A stretch of DNA of 64,000 bases, from contig NZ_JALPRS010000001.1 in the NCBI RefSeq assembly GCF_023630255.1, forward strand, positions 620,001 through 684,000, given 5' to 3'. Position numbers and translations under genes: made by a program. How positions within the stretch are numbered: position 1 is the first letter of the stretch; every line of letters starts with the position of its first letter. Source of the DNA: Pontibacter deserti (GTDB lineage: Bacteria; Bacteroidota; Bacteroidia; Cytophagales; Hymenobacteraceae). The notes under the pieces were generated by a model. It worked only from the letters and a program-made list of their open reading frames with translations, was not told the DNA's origin and made no database searches. Shown piece after piece: positions 25,240 through 36,000 of the stretch.

Positions 25240-28200
25240 ATGCCACACCCTTACTATTGCCGGCTGTATCGCCTATTACTATTTCTTTTTATTTTACCTG
25301 CCACATGTATTACTGCTTATGGTTCCGGAAACCAAAGAGAGAATAATGCGAGCCCTTTTATATTAATTGCCTCTCAAGCCTTTGTTGTACATTCTGTTAC
25401 TACTGTTGCTTTAGATGCCCCTGTTTTGGAAGCCAAACCATCGTTGGTAGGAGCTATAACTTTAAAATGGACACCGGTAGCCAATGCCACTGGCTATGTT
25501 CTGGAAAAATCAAATACTGGAGATGCGTCTACTTTTTCGCCTCTTAAATCATTCGGGGCTTCTGAAAACTACTACCGGCATACCGGGCTATACTATAATC
25601 AGAAAGTATTTTACAGAGTAAAAGCAGTAGGCGCCGGAGATGCTTCACCTTATAGTGCTGTTGCCAGTGCTACAACCAATGCACAGAACAAAGTATTTAG
25701 CATAATGCCACTTGGAGATTCAAATACCGAAGGCGGAGCCAGTACTGTGCCTGCCGATCAGATGGCTTCTTACCGTGCTAAACTGGAGAAACTTCTGAAC
25801 GGAACAGCTGCTAAGGATAACTATGATTTTGTTGGTAGTGAGCAATCCGGAAGCGCTTATCTGAGTGATCTGGATCATGCAGGTATGGGTGGAGCCCGCA
25901 ACGAAGACATTGTAACACTTATCCGGAATGGATTTTATAAACGCTGGTATGATAACAAGAACATGGGGCTTGACTATACTGCCAATTACCTGCAAGTCTT
26001 TAAACCTGATGTGATTTTGCTGCACATAGGTACTAATGATATTGATAACAATGGAGTTGATAATTCTCAGGTTACGGTAAATGAGCTTGAAATTATACTG
26101 AATGAGATTGATAAGTATGAAGCGAGCTCCGGGAAAGAAGTAACTGTAGTGCTGGCTAAAATCATAAAGTCTCTTTGTAATGGCGATGACTGCTTTAAAA
26201 GCAGCAGCGGGACCAAAAATGACATTATAGAGCTCTATAATAATAAGATGGAAACTCTTGCTAACAGGCGTATTGCTGCCGGCGACAGGCTGGAATTTGT
26301 TGACATGGGGGACGCCGGAATTATCTATAACTATGTTCCTGCGGGGGGCGATATGGCTGACAGGCTGCACCCTGCAATGCCAGGCTATGATAAGATGGCA
26401 ACAGTATGGTTTCCTGTGTTAGACAGGTTATTAAATGTGCAGCCCCCGGCACCAGATACACAGGCACCTGAAACCAGCATTGCCACTAAGCCTGCAGCGC
26501 AGTCTAACAGTAAAACAGCCACGTTTAGCTTTACTAGTAATGAAGCAGATGTAGTATACCAGGTAAGCCTGGATAATGCTCCCTTTACAAATGTGTCATC
26601 TCCTTACACGTTAAATAACCTGGCAGAAGGTGCACACACGATTAAGGTAAGAGCTTTTGACAAAGCCAATAATTTTGATCTTACGCCAGCTACCTATACC
26701 TGGACAATAGATACGCAGGCTCCTGCAGCACCAGTTGTTTTAGCACCCTCAGAAGATGCCTTACTAAATTCGAATAAACCTACCATAAGTGGTACCGCAG
26801 AAGCAGGATCTATAATAAAAGTATCTGAGGGAAATTCTCAGATTGGTGCTGCTACAACCGGAGCAGATGGTAAATGGAGCTTTGTACCCGGTACTGCAAT
26901 GGCAGAGGGTTTACATCAGCTTACAGCTAAAGCCACAGATGCTGCCGGAAATAGTAGCAGTAGCAGTGCGGTCAGAAGCTTTTCTATCGATTCGAAAGCT
27001 CCGGAAACTATAATAGTTAGCAATCCACCGGCTTTAACTAATAACAAGGCAGCCGAATTTAAATATTCAAGTAACGAAACAGGGGTTACTTACCAGGCCG
27101 GCCTGGATGGTGCAGCCTTCGCAACCGTAACTAATCCGGTTACATTTAATAATTTAAGTGAAGGAGCGCATACTTTAAAAGTGAGAGCTGTTGATGCTGC
27201 TGGTAACACTGATGATACACCTGCCACGTATACCTGGACAGTGGATACAACACCACCTGCGCCACCAGTTATACTTGCCATCTCCGAAGATCGTGGTTCT
27301 TCTTCCACCGATCAGATCACTTCTGATAATACACTGAAACTTAAAGGCAGCGCCGAAGCAGGGGCTAAAGTAAGTATAACATTGGAAGGGAAAGGACAAG
27401 TAGGAACTGTAGCAGCTAATGCATCTGGTAACTGGGAGTTTAACTACGAAGCAACTGCGTTAGCCGACGGGAAACAGATATTTACAGCTACAGCATCAGA
27501 TGCAATGGATAATACCAGTGTTGCAAGTGAGCGATTTACCGTTTCTGTAGATCAGGTTGCTCCGGAAGTTGCACTTACTACCACTGCCGCTTCACCAACC
27601 AATGCACCATTCGATATTAAAATCAGCTTTAACGAACCTGTTTATGGGCTTGCCTTAGCAGATTTTACTGTAACAAACGGTAATGCAAGTAATCTGGTAA
27701 CGATAGATGCAGCTACCTATACTGTTAAGATAACACCAACCACAGACGGTAAAGTAACAGCGCAACTGTCTGCTGGCAAAGTGATGGACCTTGCAGGAAA
27801 TAGCAATACAGCTTCGTCAGTTCTGGAGGTTACAGTTGATATTACAAAGCCAACAGTTGCCCTTAATACTGATGCTGCTGCAGTTGTAAATACAGCGTTT
27901 GAGGTAACTATAAATTTTAATGAAGAGGTAACCGGGTTTGAGGTAAATGATGTAACTGTTTCTAACGGAACTGCTTCCGGTTTTACGAAAGTAAATGATA
28001 CGAACTATAGTGTCTTAATCCAGCCAACTGCACAGGGCGAGGTTTCTGTAAGTATAGCAGCCGATAAAGCTCAGGATGCAGCTAAAAATGGAAATCAACA
28101 GTCTAATACCATTAAAAAGGTATATGACGCTGTTGCACCTGCCGGTTATACTATAGCGTTCGCTACAGATCAGGTTAACATTAAAAACCAAGGCAATATT

Positions 28201-29256
28201 AGTTTAACAGTAAGCGGTGCAGAAATTAACGCAACTTATACTTATACTATAACCAGCAGCAATGGAGGAGAGCAGCTAACCGGTACCGGTAAAGTATCTG
28301 AGGCCTCTTTTACCATACCGTCTCTTAATCTGTCAGGGCTGAATGATGGGACCTTAACCGTAGCTTTATACCTTACGGATGCAGTAGGCAACAAAGGTGT
28401 GGGGGCAACGGCGCAAGTTCAGAAAGTAACCAAGGACATCGTAATAGTAGCGACTTCTGAATTGATAAAAGTGCCTTTTAATACGGATTTCAGTAAAGTG
28501 CCATTCCCCCAGAAGGTAAAGGTTACTTATTCTACCGGCCAGGAAGATTACCTGACTGTTACATGGCAGCCTGGAAACTATAATGCAAAAGTACCCGCGC
28601 AGTATACGTTAACAGGTAAACTGGAACTGGCTCCGAACACTACAAATTTCAGTAACAAAACAGGACAGGTTATAGTGGAGGTACAGCCAAACTTACCTCC
28701 AACTATGCTCAGCCTTAATACTACTCAATTTAAACCAAATGCAGAGCCAACAGAGTCTATAGGTACATTCTCTACCCAGGACCCTGATGATACTGACTTT
28801 ACTTATACTTTGGTGACCGGTGAGGGTGATGATCAGAATAGCTATTTCTCTATCAGCAACAACCAATTATACCTTAATTCTAACCGAGGTTTATCTGGTA
28901 TTACCACTTTTAACATAAGAGTATTAAGCAAGGACCCTTATAACAACACCATCGAGAAGGCTTTTGTACTTACCAAGTCAGCTTACCAGGAGAAAATTGA
29001 GCTTGTAAATGCCTTCTCCCCGGATGGAGACGGAATTAATGATACCTGGACCGTGCCGGAGCTTCGCTTCTTTAATGAAGTGGAAATTACTGTGATGGAT
29101 AAGGCTGGTGTACAATTATACCACAGCACAGATCCGGAGAAAGGATGGGACGGTAAAGGCCGTAACGGGCAGGTGCAACAAGGGCCATACTTTTATATCA
29201 TACAGGTAAAAGATATTAACCTGGTGCAAAAAGGGGTTGTAACTGTCTTAAAATAG
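25240..29256 (+). CDS. T9SS-secreted SGNH hydrolase with FN3 and Ig-like repeats, type B sorting domain
   Basis: The chosen ATG (25240) gives about 1338 residues; a GTG at 25234 is two codons upstream. Order: signal peptide (about 1-29), a fibronectin type III-like domain (about 55-145), an SGNH/GDSL hydrolase (about 150-400) with PLGDSNTEG, the GTNDID block and a C-terminal RLHPAMPGY, then several bacterial Ig-like domains with 'DxTPPxxP' linkers (about 410-1000), cadherin-like strands, and a C-terminal gliding-type domain starting with NAFSPDGDGINDTW. SGNH enzymes are esterases or lipases; beside an O-acetylation pair, a surface polysaccharide deacetylase-type esterase is a reasonable guess, not shown. 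A PorP/SprF gene follows after 6 bp. Confidence 0.9.
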   Translation: MPHPYYCRLYRLLLFLFILPATCITAYGSGNQRENNASPFILIASQAFVVHSVTTVALDAPVLEAKPSLVGAITLKWTPVANATGYVLEKSNTGDASTFSPLKSFGASENYYRHTGLYYNQKVFYRVKAVGAGDASPYSAVASATTNAQNKVFSIMPLGDSNTEGGASTVPADQMASYRAKLEKLLNGTAAKDNYDFVGSEQSGSAYLSDLDHAGMGGARNEDIVTLIRNGFYKRWYDNKNMGLDYTANYLQVFKPDVILLHIGTNDIDNNGVDNSQVTVNELEIILNEIDKYEASSGKEVTVVLAKIIKSLCNGDDCFKSSSGTKNDIIELYNNKMETLANRRIAAGDRLEFVDMGDAGIIYNYVPAGGDMADRLHPAMPGYDKMATVWFPVLDRLLNVQPPAPDTQAPETSIATKPAAQSNSKTATFSFTSNEADVVYQVSLDNAPFTNVSSPYTLNNLAEGAHTIKVRAFDKANNFDLTPATYTWTIDTQAPAAPVVLAPSEDALLNSNKPTISGTAEAGSIIKVSEGNSQIGAATTGADGKWSFVPGTAMAEGLHQLTAKATDAAGNSSSSSAVRSFSIDSKAPETIIVSNPPALTNNKAAEFKYSSNETGVTYQAGLDGAAFATVTNPVTFNNLSEGAHTLKVRAVDAAGNTDDTPATYTWTVDTTPPAPPVILAISEDRGSSSTDQITSDNTLKLKGSAEAGAKVSITLEGKGQVGTVAANASGNWEFNYEATALADGKQIFTATASDAMDNTSVASERFTVSVDQVAPEVALTTTAASPTNAPFDIKISFNEPVYGLALADFTVTNGNASNLVTIDAATYTVKITPTTDGKVTAQLSAGKVMDLAGNSNTASSVLEVTVDITKPTVALNTDAAAVVNTAFEVTINFNEEVTGFEVNDVTVSNGTASGFTKVNDTNYSVLIQPTAQGEVSVSIAADKAQDAAKNGNQQSNTIKKVYDAVAPAGYTIAFATDQVNIKNQGNISLTVSGAEINATYTYTITSSNGGEQLTGTGKVSEASFTIPSLNLSGLNDGTLTVALYLTDAVGNKGVGATAQVQKVTKDIVIVATSELIKVPFNTDFSKVPFPQKVKVTYSTGQEDYLTVTWQPGNYNAKVPAQYTLTGKLELAPNTTNFSNKTGQVIVEVQPNLPPTMLSLNTTQFKPNAEPTESIGTFSTQDPDDTDFTYTLVTGEGDDQNSYFSISNNQLYLNSNRGLSGITTFNIRVLSKDPYNNTIEKAFVLTKSAYQEKIELVNAFSPDGDGINDTWTVPELRFFNEVEITVMDKAGVQLYHSTDPEKGWDGKGRNGQVQQGPYFYIIQVKDINLVQKGVVTVLK

Positions 29257-29262
29257 ATTTCA

Positions 29263-30240
29263 ATGAAAAAGCATATACTACTTCTTTTAATTTTACTTAC
29301 TACACTGGCGGCTTCTGCACAAAACAGGAAGTATGTCGGTAACTTTTCGCAGCTAAGGCAATTTTATAATCCGTCGCTAACAGGGCAGGATGGCAGCCAG
29401 TTTAAAACGCTGTACCGCAACCAGTGGACAGGGTATGAGGATGCTCCCAAAACAATATTTGCTTCCGCAGAATTTAACCTGAACGATTTAAAGAAAAGCA
29501 AAGGCTACCAGTTAAATACTACAGCAAACGACCAGGAAGTGCTTTATGGAATCGGGTTGCTACTGCTCCGCGAATCGTTCGGCCCCTACAGCGAAACACA
29601 GGTAAATGTGAGTTACGGATCTGGCGTGCGTTTATCAGACAAGTATAAATTACTCTGGGGATCGGCCATAACCTATACTTCGCTTGCATTAGATGGCAAT
29701 AAGTTAACCGTAGACCAGGAAAATGATCCGAAGTATAGCAAGGTATTAGGGCAAAACAGCAGGTCTGGTAAAATGGATCTGAACCTGGGTATTACGTTGT
29801 CTTCAGAAAACTTTTATGTTGGGTATTCCATGAAGGATGTTACGCAGGGGAAGATGGTTACCTCCGGCGAAGAATTTATAGCTGATATGTACGCCCGTAA
29901 GCATATAGGCACTACAGGTTTCAGAACTGGAATAACTGAAGACGTCGGTATTATATTGAACGCTCTATATCAATATGATAAAGTAACAGAAGGAACTATA
30001 GAGGGGCAACTAAAGGCCGCTTATCAGAATATTTTCTGGGTAGGGGGCGGCTATCGGAATAATCTGGCTTTTAATGTTACATCCGGACTGAGATTAAACA
30101 AACTGCAGATCAGTTACCTGTACGAAACACCTGTTGCAGATGCCACCACCATTGATAAACCGACTAACGAGATCACGCTTGCATATCTGTTAAAACCACG
30201 TACAAATCAGGCACATAACCCGCGTGTACTTATTTGGTAA
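29263..30240 (+). CDS. PorP/SprF family type IX secretion outer-membrane protein (second copy)
   Basis: A 325-residue protein with a signal peptide (cut after about residue 19, ASAQ) and the family opening QFYNPSLTGQDGS followed by YRNQWTGYEDAPKT, with a beta-barrel-like remainder. It begins 6 bp after the SGNH/CHU_C gene. This repeats the substrate-partner arrangement seen at 3-11 kb, and each PorP/SprF is likely dedicated to its own upstream protein. The two copies are clearly diverged, so this is not a recent duplication. Confidence 0.92.
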   Translation: MKKHILLLLILLTTLAASAQNRKYVGNFSQLRQFYNPSLTGQDGSQFKTLYRNQWTGYEDAPKTIFASAEFNLNDLKKSKGYQLNTTANDQEVLYGIGLLLLRESFGPYSETQVNVSYGSGVRLSDKYKLLWGSAITYTSLALDGNKLTVDQENDPKYSKVLGQNSRSGKMDLNLGITLSSENFYVGYSMKDVTQGKMVTSGEEFIADMYARKHIGTTGFRTGITEDVGIILNALYQYDKVTEGTIEGQLKAAYQNIFWVGGGYRNNLAFNVTSGLRLNKLQISYLYETPVADATTIDKPTNEITLAYLLKPRTNQAHNPRVLIW

Positions 30241-30610
30241 TCAGCCGTAAAGCAATTATAAGATTTGGGTTTTACCACAGGAGTTATCAAAGCTATACTT
30301 TGAAAATAAGCGACTGTAACTGGTTTCTAGTTCAAACTATCCTAAAAGTAAAGCATTGGTTCCTGGTAGGGAATCTCAGGTGCATTAAAGAACTAATCCG
30401 GTAAGGTAAACCAACAAATCCAATCTCCGTAATATAAGCAGTTTCCAATAAATAGGATTCTGAATACTTTAAACATGCACTACATGTCAGGCACTACAGA
30501 GGAGTATATTATACCTGTTTGCCTGTAACTCTAAGTTTATACTTTACAGGAAGTGCTGGTTATACTTCCGACACAAAGAAGTTACCCTTTACAAAGTAGC
30601 CATCTTACTT
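30241..30610. other. Intergenic region before the LamG gene
   Basis: About 370 bases without a credible gene. TATACTT-type words occur several times, as everywhere in this genome. I see no clear terminator for the preceding pair and no confident promoter. Confidence 0.4.
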
Positions 30611-32926
30611 ATGATATATAATTACAGTTACGCTTACGTAAGTAAACTGACACATAATATAGAGTTCAAAACGTTTTTTACACAGCTAATTAAAGGCGGG
30701 TGTAAGAGCAGTTTTGTTGCCATTGCTGCCGCTTTCTTCTTATTGCTTGCCATTCCGGCTTCAGCGCAATGCCCACCAAACCTAGTTCACTATTTTCCTT
30801 TAGATGAAACTACTCCCGGTTCTTATACCGATAAGATAAAGGCTATAGAAGCGACCTGTACAGATTGCCCTGCACCTGCATCCAGCTTATTTGCTGGTGG
30901 CCAGAAATTTAATGGTACCAACGATGCCATAACAATTAATGATGTAGCAGGCTTTGAGTGGGGTCACTACGATAGTTTTACCATTGAGCTATGGGTGCAG
31001 GTATCCGGAACAGCTTCTAAAAACCGTGTAATAATGGGTCGAAGTGCTACCGATTCTCAGATGAGCTGGTGGGTAGGTGTGGATACAGAAGGGTATGCTG
31101 TATTTGAGTTGTACGATATGAAGCGTAAAGGCTTTAAAATTGAGAAGGTTGGTAAAAAGATAAACGATGGCAAGTGGCACCACATAGTAGTAATGCGCCA
31201 TGGCACACACTTGCGTAACAAGCTCTACATTGACGGCTACAGGGCTGCTGATTTCAGATATGAGTATTCTGATAATTTTTACAGCGCATCACCCGTAACT
31301 ATAGGCTGGCATAAACTGGATAATGGTTATCATTTTTCAGGCTCATTAGATGAAATAATGGTTTACAACAGAGCCCTGGAAGAAAATGAAGTAAGAGCTC
31401 GCTATAATAATGGCGCAAGTGTGTACTGTGGCACAGAAAATATTCCGCCAGTTATAACTTCAGAACCTATAACATTTGGTACTGTAGGACAACCTTATAC
31501 CTACGATGTACAGGCAATCGGGAAACCTGCTCCAGTTTATACTTTAGTTCAGAGCCCACAGGGTATGGGTATTAACAGCACCACAGGAGAAATTACCTGG
31601 AACCCTACAACTGCAGGGAAATTCAGAGTAACTGTGAAGGTTGCGAACAGCAGCGGAGAAGTACAGCAGTCATTTGATATTTCAATTAAAAACGGGATGG
31701 GTGAAAGTGCTGGTATAATTCATCACTGGATGTTGCATGAAGTTAGTGGAGTGCGATACAAAGATTTCTATACTCCTTATGATGCTGTAAGTGATGAAGC
31801 AGCCAGACCTGCGCCAACTGCCGGTGTTATATCTGGAGGGCAGCGGTTCAATGGTACAACTACAGGACTGGATGTAAGTAACAGTTCCAATTTTAACTGG
31901 AACCCGAATGAGAGCTTTAGTATGGAACTCTGGGTACGAACAGCTACATCTTCTGGGAACAACAGAGTGCTTTTAGGCAGGCAAGCTGCTGATTCGGAAA
32001 TGCACTGGTGGATTGGTATTGATCCACAGGGATATGCCGGATTCCAGTTACTTGACATTTTATGGCAGGGCACTTTTGTAGGTAAAAGTGGGCCGAAACT
32101 TAACGATGGTAAATGGCACCAGGTAGTAGCTGTAAGAGATGGTGGCGCCAATGCAACTAGGCTTTATGTTGATGGCGAGCGAGTAGCAGAAGCAAGCTTT
32201 AATTATGCTAACACCTTTGCATCAGAGTCACCGGTTACAATTGGTTACTTAAATCAACAAATAAAATACCGTTTTGATGGCGATCTGGATGAGGTAAAAC
32301 TTTTTGGCCGAGCATTAACTGATGCCGAGATACAAGAACGCTACGAAACTATATATGATGGTATTGTTGAACTTGTAAAGTTTGATGGCAGATATGAGAA
32401 CAAAACTGTAATCCTAGATTGGGAAACCCAGACAGAAGATGAGTTATCTCATTTTGTAATTGAACGCTCTGAAAATGGAGTAGACTTTACTGAGATAGGC
32501 ACTGTGGAGGCCAAAGGCAATAGTACGACTTTATTGGCTTATACTTTTACAGACGCTAAGCCTATAAACGGAACAGGATACTACAGACTCCGGATCGTTA
32601 AAATGAATAATGCCTTTACTTACTCTCATATTGTTACGATACATGCTGGTAGGGCAACTTCTTCTCTTTTCTATGTTTATCCTAATCCGGTTCAAGGTGG
32701 CGAAGTAAATGTTGAAGTTGATAGTTTGGTTCCTGATGAACGAGTTGTTTACATCCTATCAAGTATGACTGGCAAGACAATAGGCACTGAAGAGATGCAG
32801 GTAAACTCAGAAGGTATATTAAACTTTAAAATTAATGTACCTGAGCATTTAAGTGCCGGCATCTATATCATATCAATTGTTTCGAATACCAAAACGATCA
32901 GCAGAAAGTTAGTGCTCGTCGACTAA
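30611..32926 (+). CDS. T9SS-secreted double LamG-domain protein, type A sorting domain
   Basis: A 771-residue secreted protein. Order: an N-terminal signal with an unusually long polar n-region (hydrophobic core about 36-48, cut near PASAQ at 53), LamG/concanavalin-like domain 1 (about 53-270), an Ig-like domain (about 277-360), LamG 2 (about 365-585), a fibronectin-like segment (about 590-680), and a type A T9SS sorting domain beginning YVYPNPVQGG (about 690-771). LamG domains bind glycans or proteins, so it may hold a polysaccharide at the cell surface. Its LamG units closely resemble the one in the next gene. No in-frame Met offers a shorter start. Confidence 0.88.
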   Translation: MIYNYSYAYVSKLTHNIEFKTFFTQLIKGGCKSSFVAIAAAFFLLLAIPASAQCPPNLVHYFPLDETTPGSYTDKIKAIEATCTDCPAPASSLFAGGQKFNGTNDAITINDVAGFEWGHYDSFTIELWVQVSGTASKNRVIMGRSATDSQMSWWVGVDTEGYAVFELYDMKRKGFKIEKVGKKINDGKWHHIVVMRHGTHLRNKLYIDGYRAADFRYEYSDNFYSASPVTIGWHKLDNGYHFSGSLDEIMVYNRALEENEVRARYNNGASVYCGTENIPPVITSEPITFGTVGQPYTYDVQAIGKPAPVYTLVQSPQGMGINSTTGEITWNPTTAGKFRVTVKVANSSGEVQQSFDISIKNGMGESAGIIHHWMLHEVSGVRYKDFYTPYDAVSDEAARPAPTAGVISGGQRFNGTTTGLDVSNSSNFNWNPNESFSMELWVRTATSSGNNRVLLGRQAADSEMHWWIGIDPQGYAGFQLLDILWQGTFVGKSGPKLNDGKWHQVVAVRDGGANATRLYVDGERVAEASFNYANTFASESPVTIGYLNQQIKYRFDGDLDEVKLFGRALTDAEIQERYETIYDGIVELVKFDGRYENKTVILDWETQTEDELSHFVIERSENGVDFTEIGTVEAKGNSTTLLAYTFTDAKPINGTGYYRLRIVKMNNAFTYSHIVTIHAGRATSSLFYVYPNPVQGGEVNVEVDSLVPDERVVYILSSMTGKTIGTEEMQVNSEGILNFKINVPEHLSAGIYIISIVSNTKTISRKLVLVD

Positions 32927-33062
32927 GCACTTAATAAGTATTGGGTGCATTTACTGTAATGTAAGTTTATAGGCCTCTCTATGGCTTATTTCAAATGTTG
33001 CTTTTATTAAAGTTTAACAAATATCATTTAGTGTCATATAAATTTTAATTATAACTGTAGTT

Positions 33063-36000
33063 ATGAATGAACTTTACAAGTCAGGGCGTGAACCTTCTTT
33101 TATCAATAAAATACGATGTGCAAATGGTAAGTATGAGTCCATGTTTGGTAAATACAAATCGTTAGCTGTTGCTGGTTTACTTGCAATATTTACTTTTTGT
33201 AATAATTTATCCGGATATGCGCAATTATCATCTGTTGGCTTGCCAAGTGGATTTGTAGAGGAGCAGATTGGAGGAGAATGGAACATGGCTGTTGGCTTGA
33301 AATTCTCCAAAGATGGTAAGCGGTTATACGTATGGGAGAAATCAGGTAAAGTATGGATAGTGGAGAATGGGGAGAAGCAACCAACTCCACTTATTGATAT
33401 TAGTGAAGAGGTTGGCGACTGGGGTGACCATGGTTTACTTGGATTCGAAATTGACCCAAACTTTGAAACAAATGGGTACATCTACCTGCTGTACGTAGTA
33501 GACCGTCATCACCTGATGAATTTTGGTACTGGTAACTATAACGCATCTGCCAATGACTATAGAAGTGCTACCATAGGCCGTGTTACCCGTTTCACAGCTA
33601 CAGGAAATACTAAAAACACAGTTAACTTAGCAAGCCGAAAAGTTTTGCTTGGAGAAACCCATCAGACTGGCTTGCCTATACTTTACGAATCACACGGCGT
33701 CGGATCTCTTGTATTTGGTGAGGATGGCTCCTTATTGCTTGCAATAGGTGATGGTGCTACTTCCGGCGGTCTGGATTATGGTTATATAGAGGGAGACACT
33801 TTTGAGCACCGGCCAAAGGACACTTATGCTAAACAAGCACTGGCAGATGGTATTATTACACAAAAGCAAAATATCGGGGCTTACCGTTCACAGCAAATTG
33901 AATCACTAAATGGTAAAATACTCCGTATTGATCCTGCTACAGGTAGAGGCTTGCCTAATAATCCATTTTACGAGTCTGCTAATCCTAACTCAGCTGCCTC
34001 AAAAGTATGGACGCTGGGTTTAAGAAATCCTTTTCGTTTTTCAATTAAGCCGGGTACAGGCAGTGCATCCATGCCGGGTGTAATTTACACGAGCGACACT
34101 GGCTGGAATACACGTGAAGAAATAAATATTGTGACCGGCCCTGGACAAAATTTGGGATGGCCTCTATACGAAGGTTTAGAACCGGAAATCAACTACATGA
34201 GCAGAGATATGTTCAATACTTCTGCTCCAAACCCATTATATGGAAAGAATGGTTGTGCAAGGGAGTTTTTTACATATCAGGAACTATTGCTGCAGCCAAA
34301 GCGCACAGAACAGCCATATTTCGGTAACTTCTGCGATTGGAATCAGAAGATTCCGGATAACATCAGGAAGTTTGTGCACACTCGTGCTGCAATAGAGTGG
34401 GGGAATGGTGAAGGGGGTGTATCCAGAACACCAACTTTTAATGGAGAAGATGCAGCTATAGCATTAATTGGTGCAGCAAACTCTCCTGTAACAGGTCCAC
34501 AATTTTATGGCAGCTCAGCCACGGGTGGTGTCTGGTACACCGGTAATGATTTTCCAGCCGAATACAAGAATACCTACTTCTTCGGTGACTACGGTGCTGC
34601 CTGGATAAAAAATGCATCTTTTGATGCAACAAACGCTCCTAAATCTGTTCGAAATTTCAAGAATAACGATGCTATAGTAGTTGCTTTTGCTACAAATCCG
34701 GTTTCAGGAGGGCTATACTATATTAATTACGCCTCTAAGGTAGTGAAGGTATCCTATTATGGTGGCGATCTTCCTCCAACTGCTATTGCGAAAGCTGATA
34801 AACTAAGTGGAACGAGTCCACTAACAGTATCATTTAATGGAAGTGAATCATCAGACCCGGAAAGTAAAGCGCTTCGTTATGAATGGGATTTCGGAGATGG
34901 TTCTGCCAAAGTTACTTCTGCGAATCCAACCCATACATTCACTTCAACTACTATCAAAACCTACAAGGTAGTTTTGAAGGTAACAGATCCGGCTGGTAAT
35001 AGCTCAACATCTACCTTGAATATAATTTTAAACAATACGCCACCTGTAGTGAATATCACAAGTCCTGCAGAGGGTACCCTTTATTCATTGGGAGTAGCGC
35101 AGGTAACTTACAATTTAAGAGCAAATGTTTCAGATAATGAACATGCTGCGAATCAGCTAACATATGAGTGGCAAACAACTTTGCACCATAATGCGCACAC
35201 TCACCCAGAACCTATAGATACACGTCCAGAAACAACGGCAACCATTACTCCTATAGGTTGCGACGGAGAAGACTATTTTTATAGATTTACTTTAAAAGTG
35301 ACCGATGCCGGAGGGTTGTCAGCAACTGATTATGTAGATGTTTACCCTGATTGCAGCGGCGGGATTTTAAAGCCAGTTAGTATCACATCTCCTGTTAAAA
35401 ACGCCAGTTATGAAATTGGTAAGCCTATCAGTTTATCTGTGCAGTTTGCAAATCCTAATCGTCCGTGGAGTAAAGTATTATATTATGCAGGTGACACACA
35501 GATTGCTGAATCAGGAGCTGCGCCGTTTAGTGCAGTATGGAATGGGGCTGTAGCTGGTACATACAATATAACTGCTAAGGCTACCGAAGATGGCGTTCAT
35601 TTCCAAACATCAGATGCTGTTAATATAGCAGTAGGGGGCGCAGCTCAGGTAGATTTACCGAACTGTTTACCTGGTATTACGCATTACTTTGGTATGGATG
35701 AAACTAGCGGCGCAAACGGCTATAAGGATTTTGCATCAGCTTCCATTGCAAACTGTACTGATTGCCCTGTACCTGTAGAAGGTAAATTCCATGAAGGCCT
35801 CAAGTTCTCTACTACTTCAGCTGTGGATCTGAATGATGCTTCGAAATTTAACTGGGGCAAAAGTACACCGTTTTCTATCAGCTTCTGGGTTCGCACAACA
35901 TCCAATGCAGATCGCAACTCTGTAATTATAGGGCGTCATGATCCAAGTTCTTCGTTACACTGGTGGATCGGTATGGACCCAAGTGGTTATGCTGTATTTA

